A stretch of DNA of 64,000 bases from Blepharisma japonicum. Its lineage: Eukaryota; Ciliophora; Heterotrichea; Heterotrichida; Blepharismidae. Shown here in pieces: positions 54,674 to 64,000 of the stretch (position 1 is the stretch's first letter; each line of letters opens with the position of its first letter). The position numbers and the translations under genes were made by a program. A model generated the notes under the pieces. The model worked only from the letters and a program-made list of their open reading frames with translations. It did no database searches and was not told the origin of the DNA. Where the stretch lies: the NCBI GenBank assembly GCA_949751835.1, contig CATKHK010000035.1, positions 62,001 through 126,000 of the forward strand, written 5' to 3'.

Positions 54674-55627
54674 ATGGCTCGACACTCAAGAGGCAATGGG
54701 TTTAATTTTCCACTGCATCCTGTGCAAGTATTTAGCTGAATAATGATGTTATTCAATATTGCTGTTGTTTCACTTGTATATTTTCCCAGCATGGATATCT
54801 CCTCTAAAGTAATTATCAATTAGATAAGTTTTGCTATACTTTTTGCTTTATCTCAAATTTTTGTGATTTTTTTTGCTTTTCAAGCTATAATTTGTGACCC
54901 TACTGATCCTATGGTGCACGAACATATTCAAAAAATAATAAACGGCGAAAGAGACGAGCCTAAAGGAAATCAAGCTTTTTGTACAATTTGCTGTTGTAAT
55001 GTAAGTATGAAAACTAAGCATTGCGGACAATGCAATCGTTGTGTCGATAATTTTGATCATCATTGTGTGTGGCTGAATAATTGCATTGGAAAAAAGAATT
55101 ATCATAACTTTATAAAACTTATATTTGCACTTGAATTCAATATGATGGTGATTTTCGGCTATGGAGTCAGCATTATTCTAGATTATTATAACGATTATGA
55201 TACCTATGTTTCTGATATCAAAGAAGCTGTCACATACGCTGATAAAGATGCTTTTATTGTTTTAACTTATGTAGTGACTATAGAATCCATGATAGCTATC
55301 TTAGTTGATGGCTGTCTTATTATTTTACATGTGTGATTGAGGTCAAAACAAATGACAACATTCGAATATATTCTTAAAAAACGTAATGCCAAGAAGAAAA
55401 AGAAAGTAAAAACTCAAGTTGCAGATATTAAAGAAAATACGACTGTTTTATGAGATGAGGTTACTGTTTCTTATATGGACCGCAAAAATAGAAGTGGAAA
55501 GCTAAAATGTAAAGGTGGTAGTCTAAAAGATTCTCCAGAAGAAGTCATTACAAACGAAGCAGTCCAATTAAATTCAAATTCAGAAGGAATTGTAACTATT
55601 AATACAGAGAGATGAGTAAGCTTGTAA
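54674..55627 (+). CDS. DHHC palmitoyltransferase
   Basis: A 312-residue protein assembled across a 15-nt intron (54809-54823) and several TGA-Trp codons (for example VFS-W-IMM, LHV-W-LRS). The Cys-rich domain reads FCTICCCNVSMKTKHCGQCN, then DNFDHHCVWLNNCIG, with a complete DHHC active site. TM pairs lie before and after, and the TTxE motif is TTFEY. It S-acylates cysteines of membrane proteins and could act on the small MG-Cys proteins found in this window, though no direct link is shown. Confidence 0.93.
54809..54823 (+). other. 15-nt intron in the DHHC gene
   Basis: GTAATTATCAATTAG. Retaining it would end the frame at its TAG; removing it joins two membrane segments in frame. Confidence 0.8.
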
Positions 55628-56194
55628 AAAGTTTGAAATTATATACAAAATCATTTTTCAATTAACTAGGGTAGGCAATTCTTCCTAAATTCATAATATT
55701 AAGCAAACTAAAAATACCCCGAAAAACCCTGATTCGCTTAAAAGATATCCTCTATATAGCATTTCAATTTTAGGCTCATTCTGAACAGCTTTTAAGTGTC
55801 AATTATTTTTAAAAACACAACCAAACAAGAACGATTAAAAATAGATGATCCACTTGATAAAGATACTCTTTACACATTAATTTCAAAATGGTGAATTACT
55901 GAATAAGCATTTTGTATATATTATAAAATAAACGAGATAAAATTTGATCAGACTTAATATTTATTATAGTAAAAATGCGGGCGAAAATCTTTTTATCTAA
56001 ATATTCAAAATATAAAAAAGTGCATAATTTATCCATATTTTAATTATAAAGATTGTATATGGCTGATAAAATTATTTCGACAATAATTAGTTATCCAATT
56101 AAATTATTATGAGATCATTCAATTATAATATAAATCTATAAAATTCAAGCATAAGCGATCAGAATTTTCTTTAATCACGTCAAAATATGTTAAT
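55628..56194. other. Intergenic with a coding-like but broken stretch
   Basis: Most is AT-rich and featureless. Around 55688-55905 on the plus strand a non-random stretch reads NPDSLKRYPLYSISILGSFW, then in another frame LKIDDPLDKDTLYTLISKWW. It could be a relic of a gene (the style recalls the N-terminus of ABCC-type transporters), but this is weak. Confidence 0.25.
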
Positions 56195-56479
56195 TTAGTT
56201 GACTCCCTCAACATCTGCAACTGCTGATACTTGATTAGTATCTTTTTCGCTTAGAGATGATTTCGTCACATTATCATCTTCTTCTACACTTTCATCCACA
56301 ATCAAAGTTATGCTATCTAGACCTTACTGTTTGCTAATTGATATACCTTCATAATGAGATAGCTTGAAGCTCTCTTTAAAAGTAGACCGAAGCATCGATT
56401 CATCGCAGACTAAGTGGAACGAGTCTGCATTTTTCTTTGTTGGAGCTGGGCACTGATTTCGAGCACAACAATTCCCCAT
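56195..56479 (-). CDS. Small MGNCC protein (two exons)
   Basis: It starts MGNCCARNQCPAPTKK and crosses a 15-nt intron (56313-56327, coding-strand GTAAGGTCTAGATAG). It continues ITLIVDESVEEDDNVTKSSL to VEGVN-TAA, 89 residues in all. The N-terminus is a strong dual-acylation signal; the remainder is acidic and low in hydrophobics. Unspliced, the frame stops at TAA. Function unknown. Confidence 0.6.
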
Positions 56480-56582
56480 TCAGAAGCAAATTTATAATTA
56501 ATAAATGTTGAGGTCATTTAAATATTTTAGTTAAAGAAGATTTAATTTTAATAATAATTACAGGAACGTATTTTTTTTGTTA

Positions 56583-56945
56583 TTATATTTTATCAATCCT
56601 ATTTTTTGTGGTCTTTTTCTTTTTCTGCTTTGGTTTTGACTTTTTCTTAGCAGGATTAAGACTGTCAGAATTTCCCTCGTATGCTTTACAAGCTTCGGAA
56701 AAAGTTTTTTGCCCAAATGTAAAGGTTTGTTCTATATCTCCTAGCATTTCTTGTGGTGGTTCAAGATTTTTGTTAGAGTTGCAGGTTCGATTACTAGCTT
56801 CAATTGAATTTTCTTGATTTTGGTAAGAATCATTTCGCTTCGCGGCTGATTTTTCTGAGTTGGGTGCTGATATTTCATTCGTTTCTTTTTTTGTGCAAAT
56901 CAAACAAAGGGCATTTAGGAATTTCCCGAAGCACAAGAGTTTCAT
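56583..56945 (-). CDS. Small hypothetical protein, Lys-rich tail
   Basis: A 120-residue protein with a Cys-containing hydrophobic N-terminus (MKLLCFGKFLNALCLICTKK), a polar middle and a C-terminus rich in Lys (KKKSKPKQKKKK). The N-terminus could be a signal or an acylated membrane hook. No family is recognised; it could be non-coding by chance, but the length and composition favour a gene. Confidence 0.45.
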   Translation of the reverse strand: MKLLCFGKFLNALCLICTKKETNEISAPNSEKSAAKRNDSYQNQENSIEASNRTCNSNKNLEPPQEMLGDIEQTFTFGQKTFSEACKAYEGNSDSLNPAKKKSKPKQKKKKTTKNRIDKI

Positions 56946-57456
56946 ATCTGATGGTGAAAATTAAATTTGAAGTGTAAATATTTAATATTTGAGCAGTGAA
57001 AATAATGAATTAGGCATTTACTTTACAATCTTAATTTTTCTAGTTAATACTAAAACAATAACTGATAAAAATTTTAGATTTTGAAAATACTCTTATTTAT
57101 ACTTGTTCTAATGTGGATATAAAATATCATTGTCAATCTAATCAAAAAATATCAAGTCTTCAACAGTCTCATAAGCTATATCATAATCATTTAGATTCCT
57201 GATAAAACTAATTTGATTAAATTATAGCATTTCAGGGATAGAAAATCTTATAATTTAAATATTTGCTAAATTTATATAAACTAAGTTTATACAAAGGAAT
57301 TTATTTAAAAACATAAAATTGTATTACTTTTATATTCAGACTACATATTTAGCACTATTTTTCACTGAAAATTGAAGAAAGTGAATTAAATGTATGCGCC
57401 CTCTGCCTAGAAATAGCAGACTCAGAAAAGACCCTATGGAAATCTCTCTTGTCCAT
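56946..57456. other. Intergenic, AT-rich
   Basis: I see no frame, repeat or RNA structure. Confidence 0.5.
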
Positions 57457-59217
57457 TCATCTTGACTTTTCTCTTATTTCTTCTTGTCTTTTCAATTTTT
57501 CTGGCTCAATATAAGGAGTTCTATCATTTCTAAGTGTTGACCCTAAGCTTCCACTTCTAGTTTTCATAAATTCCTGATTTTCTTTTTCTTTAAATTCTCT
57601 ATTATATCTACAATAAAACTTGGGAGAAATAGTAATTTTAACTACTGGCTTCTCATAATAATGATAATCATTTTTTGTCAGAGTAAGATTAGTCCCATTC
57701 AGAATATTTCCTCTTTTTGGAATTAAATGTGTTGCATACCCTGGATGCAACAGTGACCTAATTTCTTTTTTGCTTTTCCAGGCTTCTGGAAGTGACTCGA
57801 TCATTTGACTTCCAAGTGAATTTGCATATTCAGCATCAATCGGTCTTATTATCCTATTATCTAAAACTTGATCTCTGCCTGAAGACAAAGTTCTTTTTAA
57901 CGCAAAATCTACTTTTTTATTGGTAGTCGTCCTTTTTATAGGCTCTCGCAGCATACTGTTATTATCTGAAAAGCTACTATCAAAACTCTCTTGGCTCCTT
58001 GGCCTTGCCATTTTCTTTAGTTTAATAGCTTGAGAAGTAGTAGAATTAATTTTGACAGTCAAAGGTTCTCCATTTCTCAAAGAAAACGCAAAACCTGAGT
58101 GCTTTGCTTCATTAGCCTGAAGTCCATATTTTTCAGAGTCATTAGCGTTTTGTGTATCTTGGTATCCGTTTCGGCTCATAGCGCCAAATCCAGTATAATA
58201 AAACCCTGCTTTTGTTACTGAATGAAGAGGTAAGTCAAATTTATCTTTTTCATTCTGAAATCTATCCATCATGTGAACAACAAAATTTTTTAAAATTAAA
58301 AAAGTCATAGGATATTTTGAATTCACATGGAATTGTATTCCAACTGCATTATTATGTAAAATTATCTGTGGTCCACGCTGGGATTCTGCTAAAACAGTTA
58401 AAACATTTTCTTTTAACGTCGCATTTATTGGGTGAACGTCCCACTGATTTAAATTTTGGACCAAAAATTCGTCAAAACCTACCCCTTTTAAAAGCCAATG
58501 CTGGACAAACTGTTTAAAAATCCTCACTTTAGTTTCAGTTGATTTTCCTATATAAATTTCATCAGTTTTATCTACATTTTTTGCTGAGTATTTATGGGTT
58601 CTTAAAATTGCTTTGCTTACTTTTTCATTTTCTTGTGCTGCTTTATTATTATGCAGTCCTGCATTTGCGACAGGGTAAAATTCATTCCTATGTCCGTCAT
58701 AACAAAAAATATCCCCAGTAGAATTATCTAAAAATACATCTCCTAGTGAAAGTTTGCTTAAGCTTTCCCTCGGCAAATTGTGAATTTCCTGTAACGAGCT
58801 CCCTCTTCCTTTTCCATTGATAACTCTTCCGACATTAAAGCTTGTCGCACACAAAAACACCAAAGTCTGCATTGCAAAAGAAGCCGCAAAAAGAATTTTT
58901 TTGGTTTTTTTGCACATTCTTATCAGCGTCAAAAATTTTCGAGTATGCTGAAGCCAAGGCAGGAGATTTGAATCTCCATCAATAAATACAAAATCAAGAT
59001 GATCGAACAACTTTTCTGCATCTTTGCTAGAAAACCCTGCATTTAGCTCATATAAATAAGTATCAATTGAGTTATGATCAACTTCAATAAATTCAATGTC
59101 TTCTATGTTATACATCTTTTGAAAAGTAAACGCTTTTTTGACCAGAGTTTTAAAGTTAATAAACGATCTGCGGCCTTCGCTGCCTATAGAAAAGGCATCT
59201 ACAATTAAAACTCTCAT
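57457..59217 (-). CDS. Conserved-looking protein with class I amidotransferase-like N-terminus
   Basis: The start is set at the ATG at 59217 (MRVLIVDAFSIG). The longer frame would overlap the divergent gene. The protein has 586 residues. The N-terminal about 200 residues have alternating strands and helices, with FVFIDGDSNLLPW and KKILFAASFAMQTLVFLCAT. These fit the G-x-C-x-G nucleophile elbow region of class I glutamine amidotransferases, but the Cys is replaced (AASFA), so it would be inactive. The C-terminal half is disordered and Ser/Arg/Lys-rich. I cannot name the family. Confidence 0.6.
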   Translation of the reverse strand: MRVLIVDAFSIGSEGRRSFINFKTLVKKAFTFQKMYNIEDIEFIEVDHNSIDTYLYELNAGFSSKDAEKLFDHLDFVFIDGDSNLLPWLQHTRKFLTLIRMCKKTKKILFAASFAMQTLVFLCATSFNVGRVINGKGRGSSLQEIHNLPRESLSKLSLGDVFLDNSTGDIFCYDGHRNEFYPVANAGLHNNKAAQENEKVSKAILRTHKYSAKNVDKTDEIYIGKSTETKVRIFKQFVQHWLLKGVGFDEFLVQNLNQWDVHPINATLKENVLTVLAESQRGPQIILHNNAVGIQFHVNSKYPMTFLILKNFVVHMMDRFQNEKDKFDLPLHSVTKAGFYYTGFGAMSRNGYQDTQNANDSEKYGLQANEAKHSGFAFSLRNGEPLTVKINSTTSQAIKLKKMARPRSQESFDSSFSDNNSMLREPIKRTTTNKKVDFALKRTLSSGRDQVLDNRIIRPIDAEYANSLGSQMIESLPEAWKSKKEIRSLLHPGYATHLIPKRGNILNGTNLTLTKNDYHYYEKPVVKITISPKFYCRYNREFKEKENQEFMKTRSGSLGSTLRNDRTPYIEPEKLKRQEEIREKSR

Positions 59218-59229
59218 ATATTTTTTACA

Positions 59230-60213
59230 ATGTATAGCAAATTCGGAAAAGTTTGTACAGAAAGATTCCAAATATTAAAACACAAAGAAGAAATTTTATC
59301 TGGAAAATCACAAAGAAAATCTATAAAAACACAAGCTCCAAGGGCTTCATCTCAGCAGTTATCTCCTGAAAAGTTGCAAGAGATTTTAAGAGAAAATATT
59401 AGTATAGATTTACCTGACGAAAAACAATCCCCAAAACAAAGCTGTGCTTTTATGTCACAGACCCGTGAAGAATTTTATAAAGCAAATGGCAGCAAAAGCC
59501 CAGCTCCGCCTTGTAACCATTATGATGCAAGATATAAACTAGTCGATAAACAGCCAAGGAAAATTGATTTTAGCGAAAGACCAAAAACGGCTTCCCGAGT
59601 TATGAAAGAAACTAAATTAAGCGACTTTGAAAGTCCTCCAGAAAAGCCAAGAAATAAATTAAAAGGCCCAATACCGTTAGAGAAGCAGCTGCCAAGACCG
59701 AGTATCGTTAAAATGACTAGTGATGTAAATGAAAAAAGATTTGAAGCTTACGAAGATATGCCAAATGTGTGTGGAAAATATAGAAGAGTCAGCACACCTG
59801 ATATAGGCAAAGCTAGAGCTAGAGACAGTAAGTTTTTGCAAGAAGAGGTGTTTCCTACTTATAATTCTTCATATAAGCTTATATCAGATGATCTTGGAAA
59901 AGTAGCAAATTTTGAGAAATATTCCCCGAGAAAACCGATTTTGTTGAGCCATTTGACGAATATGCATGGATATAAAGTCAATTATGGAATGGTAGAGAAA
60001 AGAGTAAGATCGCCTGATTTTAAAAAAACTGGATCTAGGCCTGATAGTGCTAGCCCTCTGCCTTTGTATATGAAGCAAATGAATTCACGAGCGTCTCTCA
60101 ATATTTTGAATGAGAAAATGCTTGAAATGAACTCTGCGCTTGATGTATCAAGAATATCCTTGTCTGGAAGTCCGGTGAGACTGAGAACGCCAAATTTGAG
60201 CATGATTTATTAA
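59230..60213 (+). CDS. Basic low-complexity protein, possibly microtubule-associated
   Basis: A 327-residue protein, basic and Pro/Ser-rich, without predicted TM or coiled coil. Spaced short motifs (CNHYDARYKLVDKQPRKIDF, YEDMPNVCGKY, YNSSYKLI and MHGYKVNYGMVEKRVRSPDF) resemble the YxPxYxxVxxR-type segments of ciliary microtubule inner proteins. Its ATG is 12 nt from the divergent start of the amidotransferase-like gene, so both probably share regulation. The ciliary role is inferred. Confidence 0.55.
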   Translation: MYSKFGKVCTERFQILKHKEEILSGKSQRKSIKTQAPRASSQQLSPEKLQEILRENISIDLPDEKQSPKQSCAFMSQTREEFYKANGSKSPAPPCNHYDARYKLVDKQPRKIDFSERPKTASRVMKETKLSDFESPPEKPRNKLKGPIPLEKQLPRPSIVKMTSDVNEKRFEAYEDMPNVCGKYRRVSTPDIGKARARDSKFLQEEVFPTYNSSYKLISDDLGKVANFEKYSPRKPILLSHLTNMHGYKVNYGMVEKRVRSPDFKKTGSRPDSASPLPLYMKQMNSRASLNILNEKMLEMNSALDVSRISLSGSPVRLRTPNLSMIY

Positions 60214-60802
60214 TTAAGTGTTTGCACAATAATTTTCTCTTTATTCTGCTTTTCTATTATTTTAATCAAAAATGTGAAAAATTAGTTCCTGTTGAGATAT
60301 CATAAGCTTCTGAAAATATTATAGTATTTTTTATTAAATATTTTAAAGAGAATATTTTGCGTTACAAAATTGATCTTTATATATATTGTATGCTACTTCT
60401 TAATTGTAAGTATTTCAGACAATTACATATTTAAAATATGATTGATATTAAATGCTTCCAGCTAGTTCGATTCGAATCTAATTCTTTTCCATATAAATAG
60501 CAAATATTTTTCTATTATTTTACTTTTCTTTTCCTATGAATTTAGATCAATTATTTGTATTTATGTATCAAAATTCTAATATATTTTCTACTACTTTAAA
60601 TATTCCGACACAATATTGGAGAATTTTTATCAATAATTCTACCATCAGAATTTAATTATAATTTACGATTCTATTCCGAGCAACTCAAGAAAGTTTATAA
60701 CTTATAAATAAATCTGCTCCTTGTAATATATTTTTAAATTGCTTTATATTTTGATCATAAAACACATATTTAAATCAGACAATAGCAATCCGAACTAATA
60801 AA
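60214..60802. other. Intergenic, AT-rich
   Basis: No gene found. TTCGATTCGAATC near 60467-60479 resembles a tRNA T-loop by chance but has no matching stems. Confidence 0.55.
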
Positions 60803-61597
60803 ATGAAAAGTGACGAACAGATTCCAAAAGAGATACAAGAAGAAGAGTTCAAAGAAATGCCTATTCAAGACAGAACAAATGAGCAGCCACAACCGCCTCT
60901 ACATTCACTGCAGCCAATAAGTAATGGGCCTGCTCCATTTTACGATAATCATGCTGGATTCAGTCCTATGCCTCTCCCTGCAAATAATATTCATCAGATA
61001 CCTGCTATGATTATCGATCCTGAGCCCTTGAACCCAAAGTATCTAAAAGTGCTTAAATTTGCGTCAACAACGAAATGGATCGCGATCTTGGACTGCCTGC
61101 TTTGTTTCATCTATATTTTGACAGGCCTTTTTGTGCTCATTCTATTGATTTTCCTACCTGTTTTAGGCTATTTTGGTGGAGCAAAGCTATTGAGACCTTT
61201 GCTAGTGGCTTATATGATATATCAGATATTAGTAACAATATTGAGGATTGCGTTAATTGCAATTGCAGACAGCGTAATATACACAGTATTAACTATTTTT
61301 ATCATTATTTTCACAATCGCAATTTTTGTATTCCTTGTTAAGTTTTTCAGGCTTTTAGGAGATGTAACTCCTCAAGAGCGTTTAGAAATTTTAGACTTAA
61401 TGAAAGGAAATAGAGGAGCAAGACAGCCAGCAATGAATAATCCTCCTCAAGTTGCGTATGGTATACCTGCTCAATATCCTCCTCAGCAATACCCACCTCA
61501 ACAATACTCACCTCAGCAGTTTCAACAGTATCAACCCCAGCAGCCTCAGCCCGCGCAGCCTTATTTTCCAGGCACTGGATACAAATTAGATAACTAA
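60803..61597 (+). CDS. Four-TM membrane protein with PQQ-rich tail
   Basis: A 264-residue protein: a polar, Pro-rich head (1-85), four hydrophobic segments (about 90-195, WIAILDCLLCFIYILTGLFV to IFTIAIFVFLVKFF), then a tail with tandem YPPQQ units (about 230-255). Pro/Gln-rich tails of this sort occur on vesicle-trafficking tetraspanners such as SCAMP- or synaptophysin-like proteins. No family is assigned. Confidence 0.65.
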   Translation: MKSDEQIPKEIQEEEFKEMPIQDRTNEQPQPPLHSLQPISNGPAPFYDNHAGFSPMPLPANNIHQIPAMIIDPEPLNPKYLKVLKFASTTKWIAILDCLLCFIYILTGLFVLILLIFLPVLGYFGGAKLLRPLLVAYMIYQILVTILRIALIAIADSVIYTVLTIFIIIFTIAIFVFLVKFFRLLGDVTPQERLEILDLMKGNRGARQPAMNNPPQVAYGIPAQYPPQQYPPQQYSPQQFQQYQPQQPQPAQPYFPGTGYKLDN

Positions 61598-61692
61598 GTA
61601 CTGATTTTTTTTAGCACTTTATTATTTTAACCTAACTTTCTTGCATAAAGTATAACGGCATAAATAGACTTAATTAGCTTCCAAAAAATTAA

Positions 61693-62901
<1,209 letters not shown>

Positions 62902-63038
62902 TTAAGGCTAAGTGATAGGATTATTTAAGGTTAATCTATTTTGTATTATATTTTAATTCTATAAATATAGATAAATATTTATTGCAAAATCTTATTGAAA
63001 AATCGATTTATTTAATAAATATTTATTAACGGATAGCA

Positions 63039-64000
63039 ATGATGGTAATCTTACTACTATTATTATGAGTACCCTTAAAAGTAAAAGGAAACTTCTTTGT
63101 TCTCACAGATTTGCATTATGATATCGCTTATGAGCCAAATTACACATCAAAATCATATTGTCACTCTACAGCTTTGCCGGAAGGCCCTGCTGTCTTGGAG
63201 AAATCCAATGATAAAGCTCTGTCAGGCAGATATTACTGCGATTCTCCAATTGATCTAATAAATAAAGTTGCTTGGAAAATGAAAGAAATAGACTCAACCC
63301 CTGATTTTATTTTAATTCTTGGTGACCATTTAGCTCATCATACTATGGAGCTGTTCGCTGAGAGTGGAAATTTAAATTTGGAAGAGACAAAAGAACTCGT
63401 TAAAAAAACTTATGTAGATATTGATAGCATTTTCAAGACTGTGTTTCCTGAAAACCAAGTCATTTATTTAATAGGGAATAATGACGGCTACGTCGATTAC
63501 GAATCGTTTATAGATGGTCAAGGAGAGGAATATTTAGAATTCTTATATAATAATTGAAAAGAATTGACAGGGGAAATCGATACAAGTTTTTATGAAGGCG
63601 GATATTATTCTGTCTTCACTGATAATAGGCTGAAAATAATCTGCTTAAATTCAAACTACTTCAGCTATAAATTTGAAGGCTCAAAGCAAGAATCAAACAG
63701 TCAGATGATATGGTTTGAGCAGGAATTAAATGATTCAGAAGAAAATGTGATTATTTCTATGCATATCCCTCCTGGAATATCAATCTATAATAAAGCCCAA
63801 CAGCTCTGGACTGATGAGTATCTTGAAAAGTTTACAGAACTGGTGCAGATGCATAAAGAAAAAATTTTATTTATTTTTGCAGGTCATTTGCATTTCAGTT
63901 CCTTTGAACTTCTTCCAGAAGTTGATATTCCAATACTAATCCACAAGTCAGTTTCTCCCATTTACGGAAATAATCCTGGTTTCAGATATTATACCTACAG
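63039..64000 (+). CDS. Acid sphingomyelinase-like phosphodiesterase (3' end outside the window)
   Basis: The start is ATG at 63039 or 63042, with a signal peptide (MMVILLLLL-W-VPLKVKG, one TGA-Trp). FFVLTDLHYDIAYEP holds the first metal ligands, LILGDHLAH the bridging Asp, LIGNNDGY the GN(H/N) motif, ISMHIPPG and FAGHLHFSSF the later His ligands. This is the calcineurin-like fold of ASM/SMPDL3. It has CHST and GRYYCDSP as in SMPDL3-type proteins. A further TGA-Trp lies at 63555-63557. It is secreted or lysosomal, and hydrolyses phosphodiesters or nucleotides. Confidence 0.88.

Noticed and set aside
57457-59271. Amidotransferase-like gene starting at 59271
   Set aside because: This would overlap the divergent gene by 42 nt, and the added residues do not look like the fold; MRVLIVDAF is a typical first strand.
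60460-60485. TTCGATTCGAATC resembling a tRNA T-loop
   Set aside because: No acceptor, D or anticodon stems can be formed around it on either strand.

Overview
This window looks like macronuclear (somatic) DNA of a heterotrich ciliate, most probably Blepharisma. Three signs support this. First, TGA is read as tryptophan inside many otherwise intact genes, while TAA and TAG terminate. Second, the introns are only 15 or 16 nt long (GTA...TAG/CAG). Third, the DNA is very AT-rich and the genes are packed tightly, sometimes 5-12 nt apart. Stentor has introns of the same size but uses the standard code, so TGA=Trp favours Blepharisma. Several genes below span TGA codons or tiny introns and were joined by hand.

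Layout. 1-3.4 kb: end of a malectin gene, a small lipid-anchor-type protein, a redox-dead PDI-like protein and a CCT-domain protein. 3.5-15.3 kb: intact eEF1A followed by a degenerate tandem array. Each array unit carries a scrap of the eEF1A 5' end, its upstream region and a broken PP2C phosphatase gene. A broken HPPD gene sits inside the first PP2C copy and a decayed APE-type LINE inside the fourth. The last copy has lost its PP2C between short direct repeats. 15.4-22.5 kb: ribosomal protein eS30, coiled-coil proteins, two tandem dual-specificity phosphatases and an F-box protein. 22.6-33.4 kb: a WD40-TRP-like channel fusion, a PMP24-like protein, a CFAP97-like protein, an LRR protein, an SLC44 transporter, a small lipid-anchor protein, a glutaredoxin and a CNBD K+ channel. 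33.6-47.1 kb: a YbaK-type deacylase, an EF-hand-like repeat protein, two mARC paralogs, a Kelch-BTB protein, a BAP31-like protein, a TPR protein, two histidine acid phosphatases and the mRNA cap methyltransferase. 47.2-64 kb: a ubiquitin-like protein, a SERCA-type Ca2+ pump, a U-box/MIR fusion, a LITAF-like protein, a candidate kinetochore coiled-coil/RWD protein, a GH25 lysozyme, a DHHC palmitoyltransferase, further small or ciliary proteins, a LanC-like protein and the start of an acid-sphingomyelinase-like phosphodiesterase.

Recurring themes are ER membrane proteins with C-terminal dilysine signals (malectin, SERCA, BAP31-like), small proteins with acylatable MG-Cys N-termini alongside a DHHC enzyme, ion channels and cilia-type proteins, and tandem gene pairs (DUSP, mARC, acid phosphatase). 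No tRNA, rRNA or CRISPR array was recognised. The observations most worth checking are the eEF1A/PP2C array with its nested insertions, the U-box/MIR fusion, the WD40-channel fusion and the RVSF/RWD coiled-coil protein.
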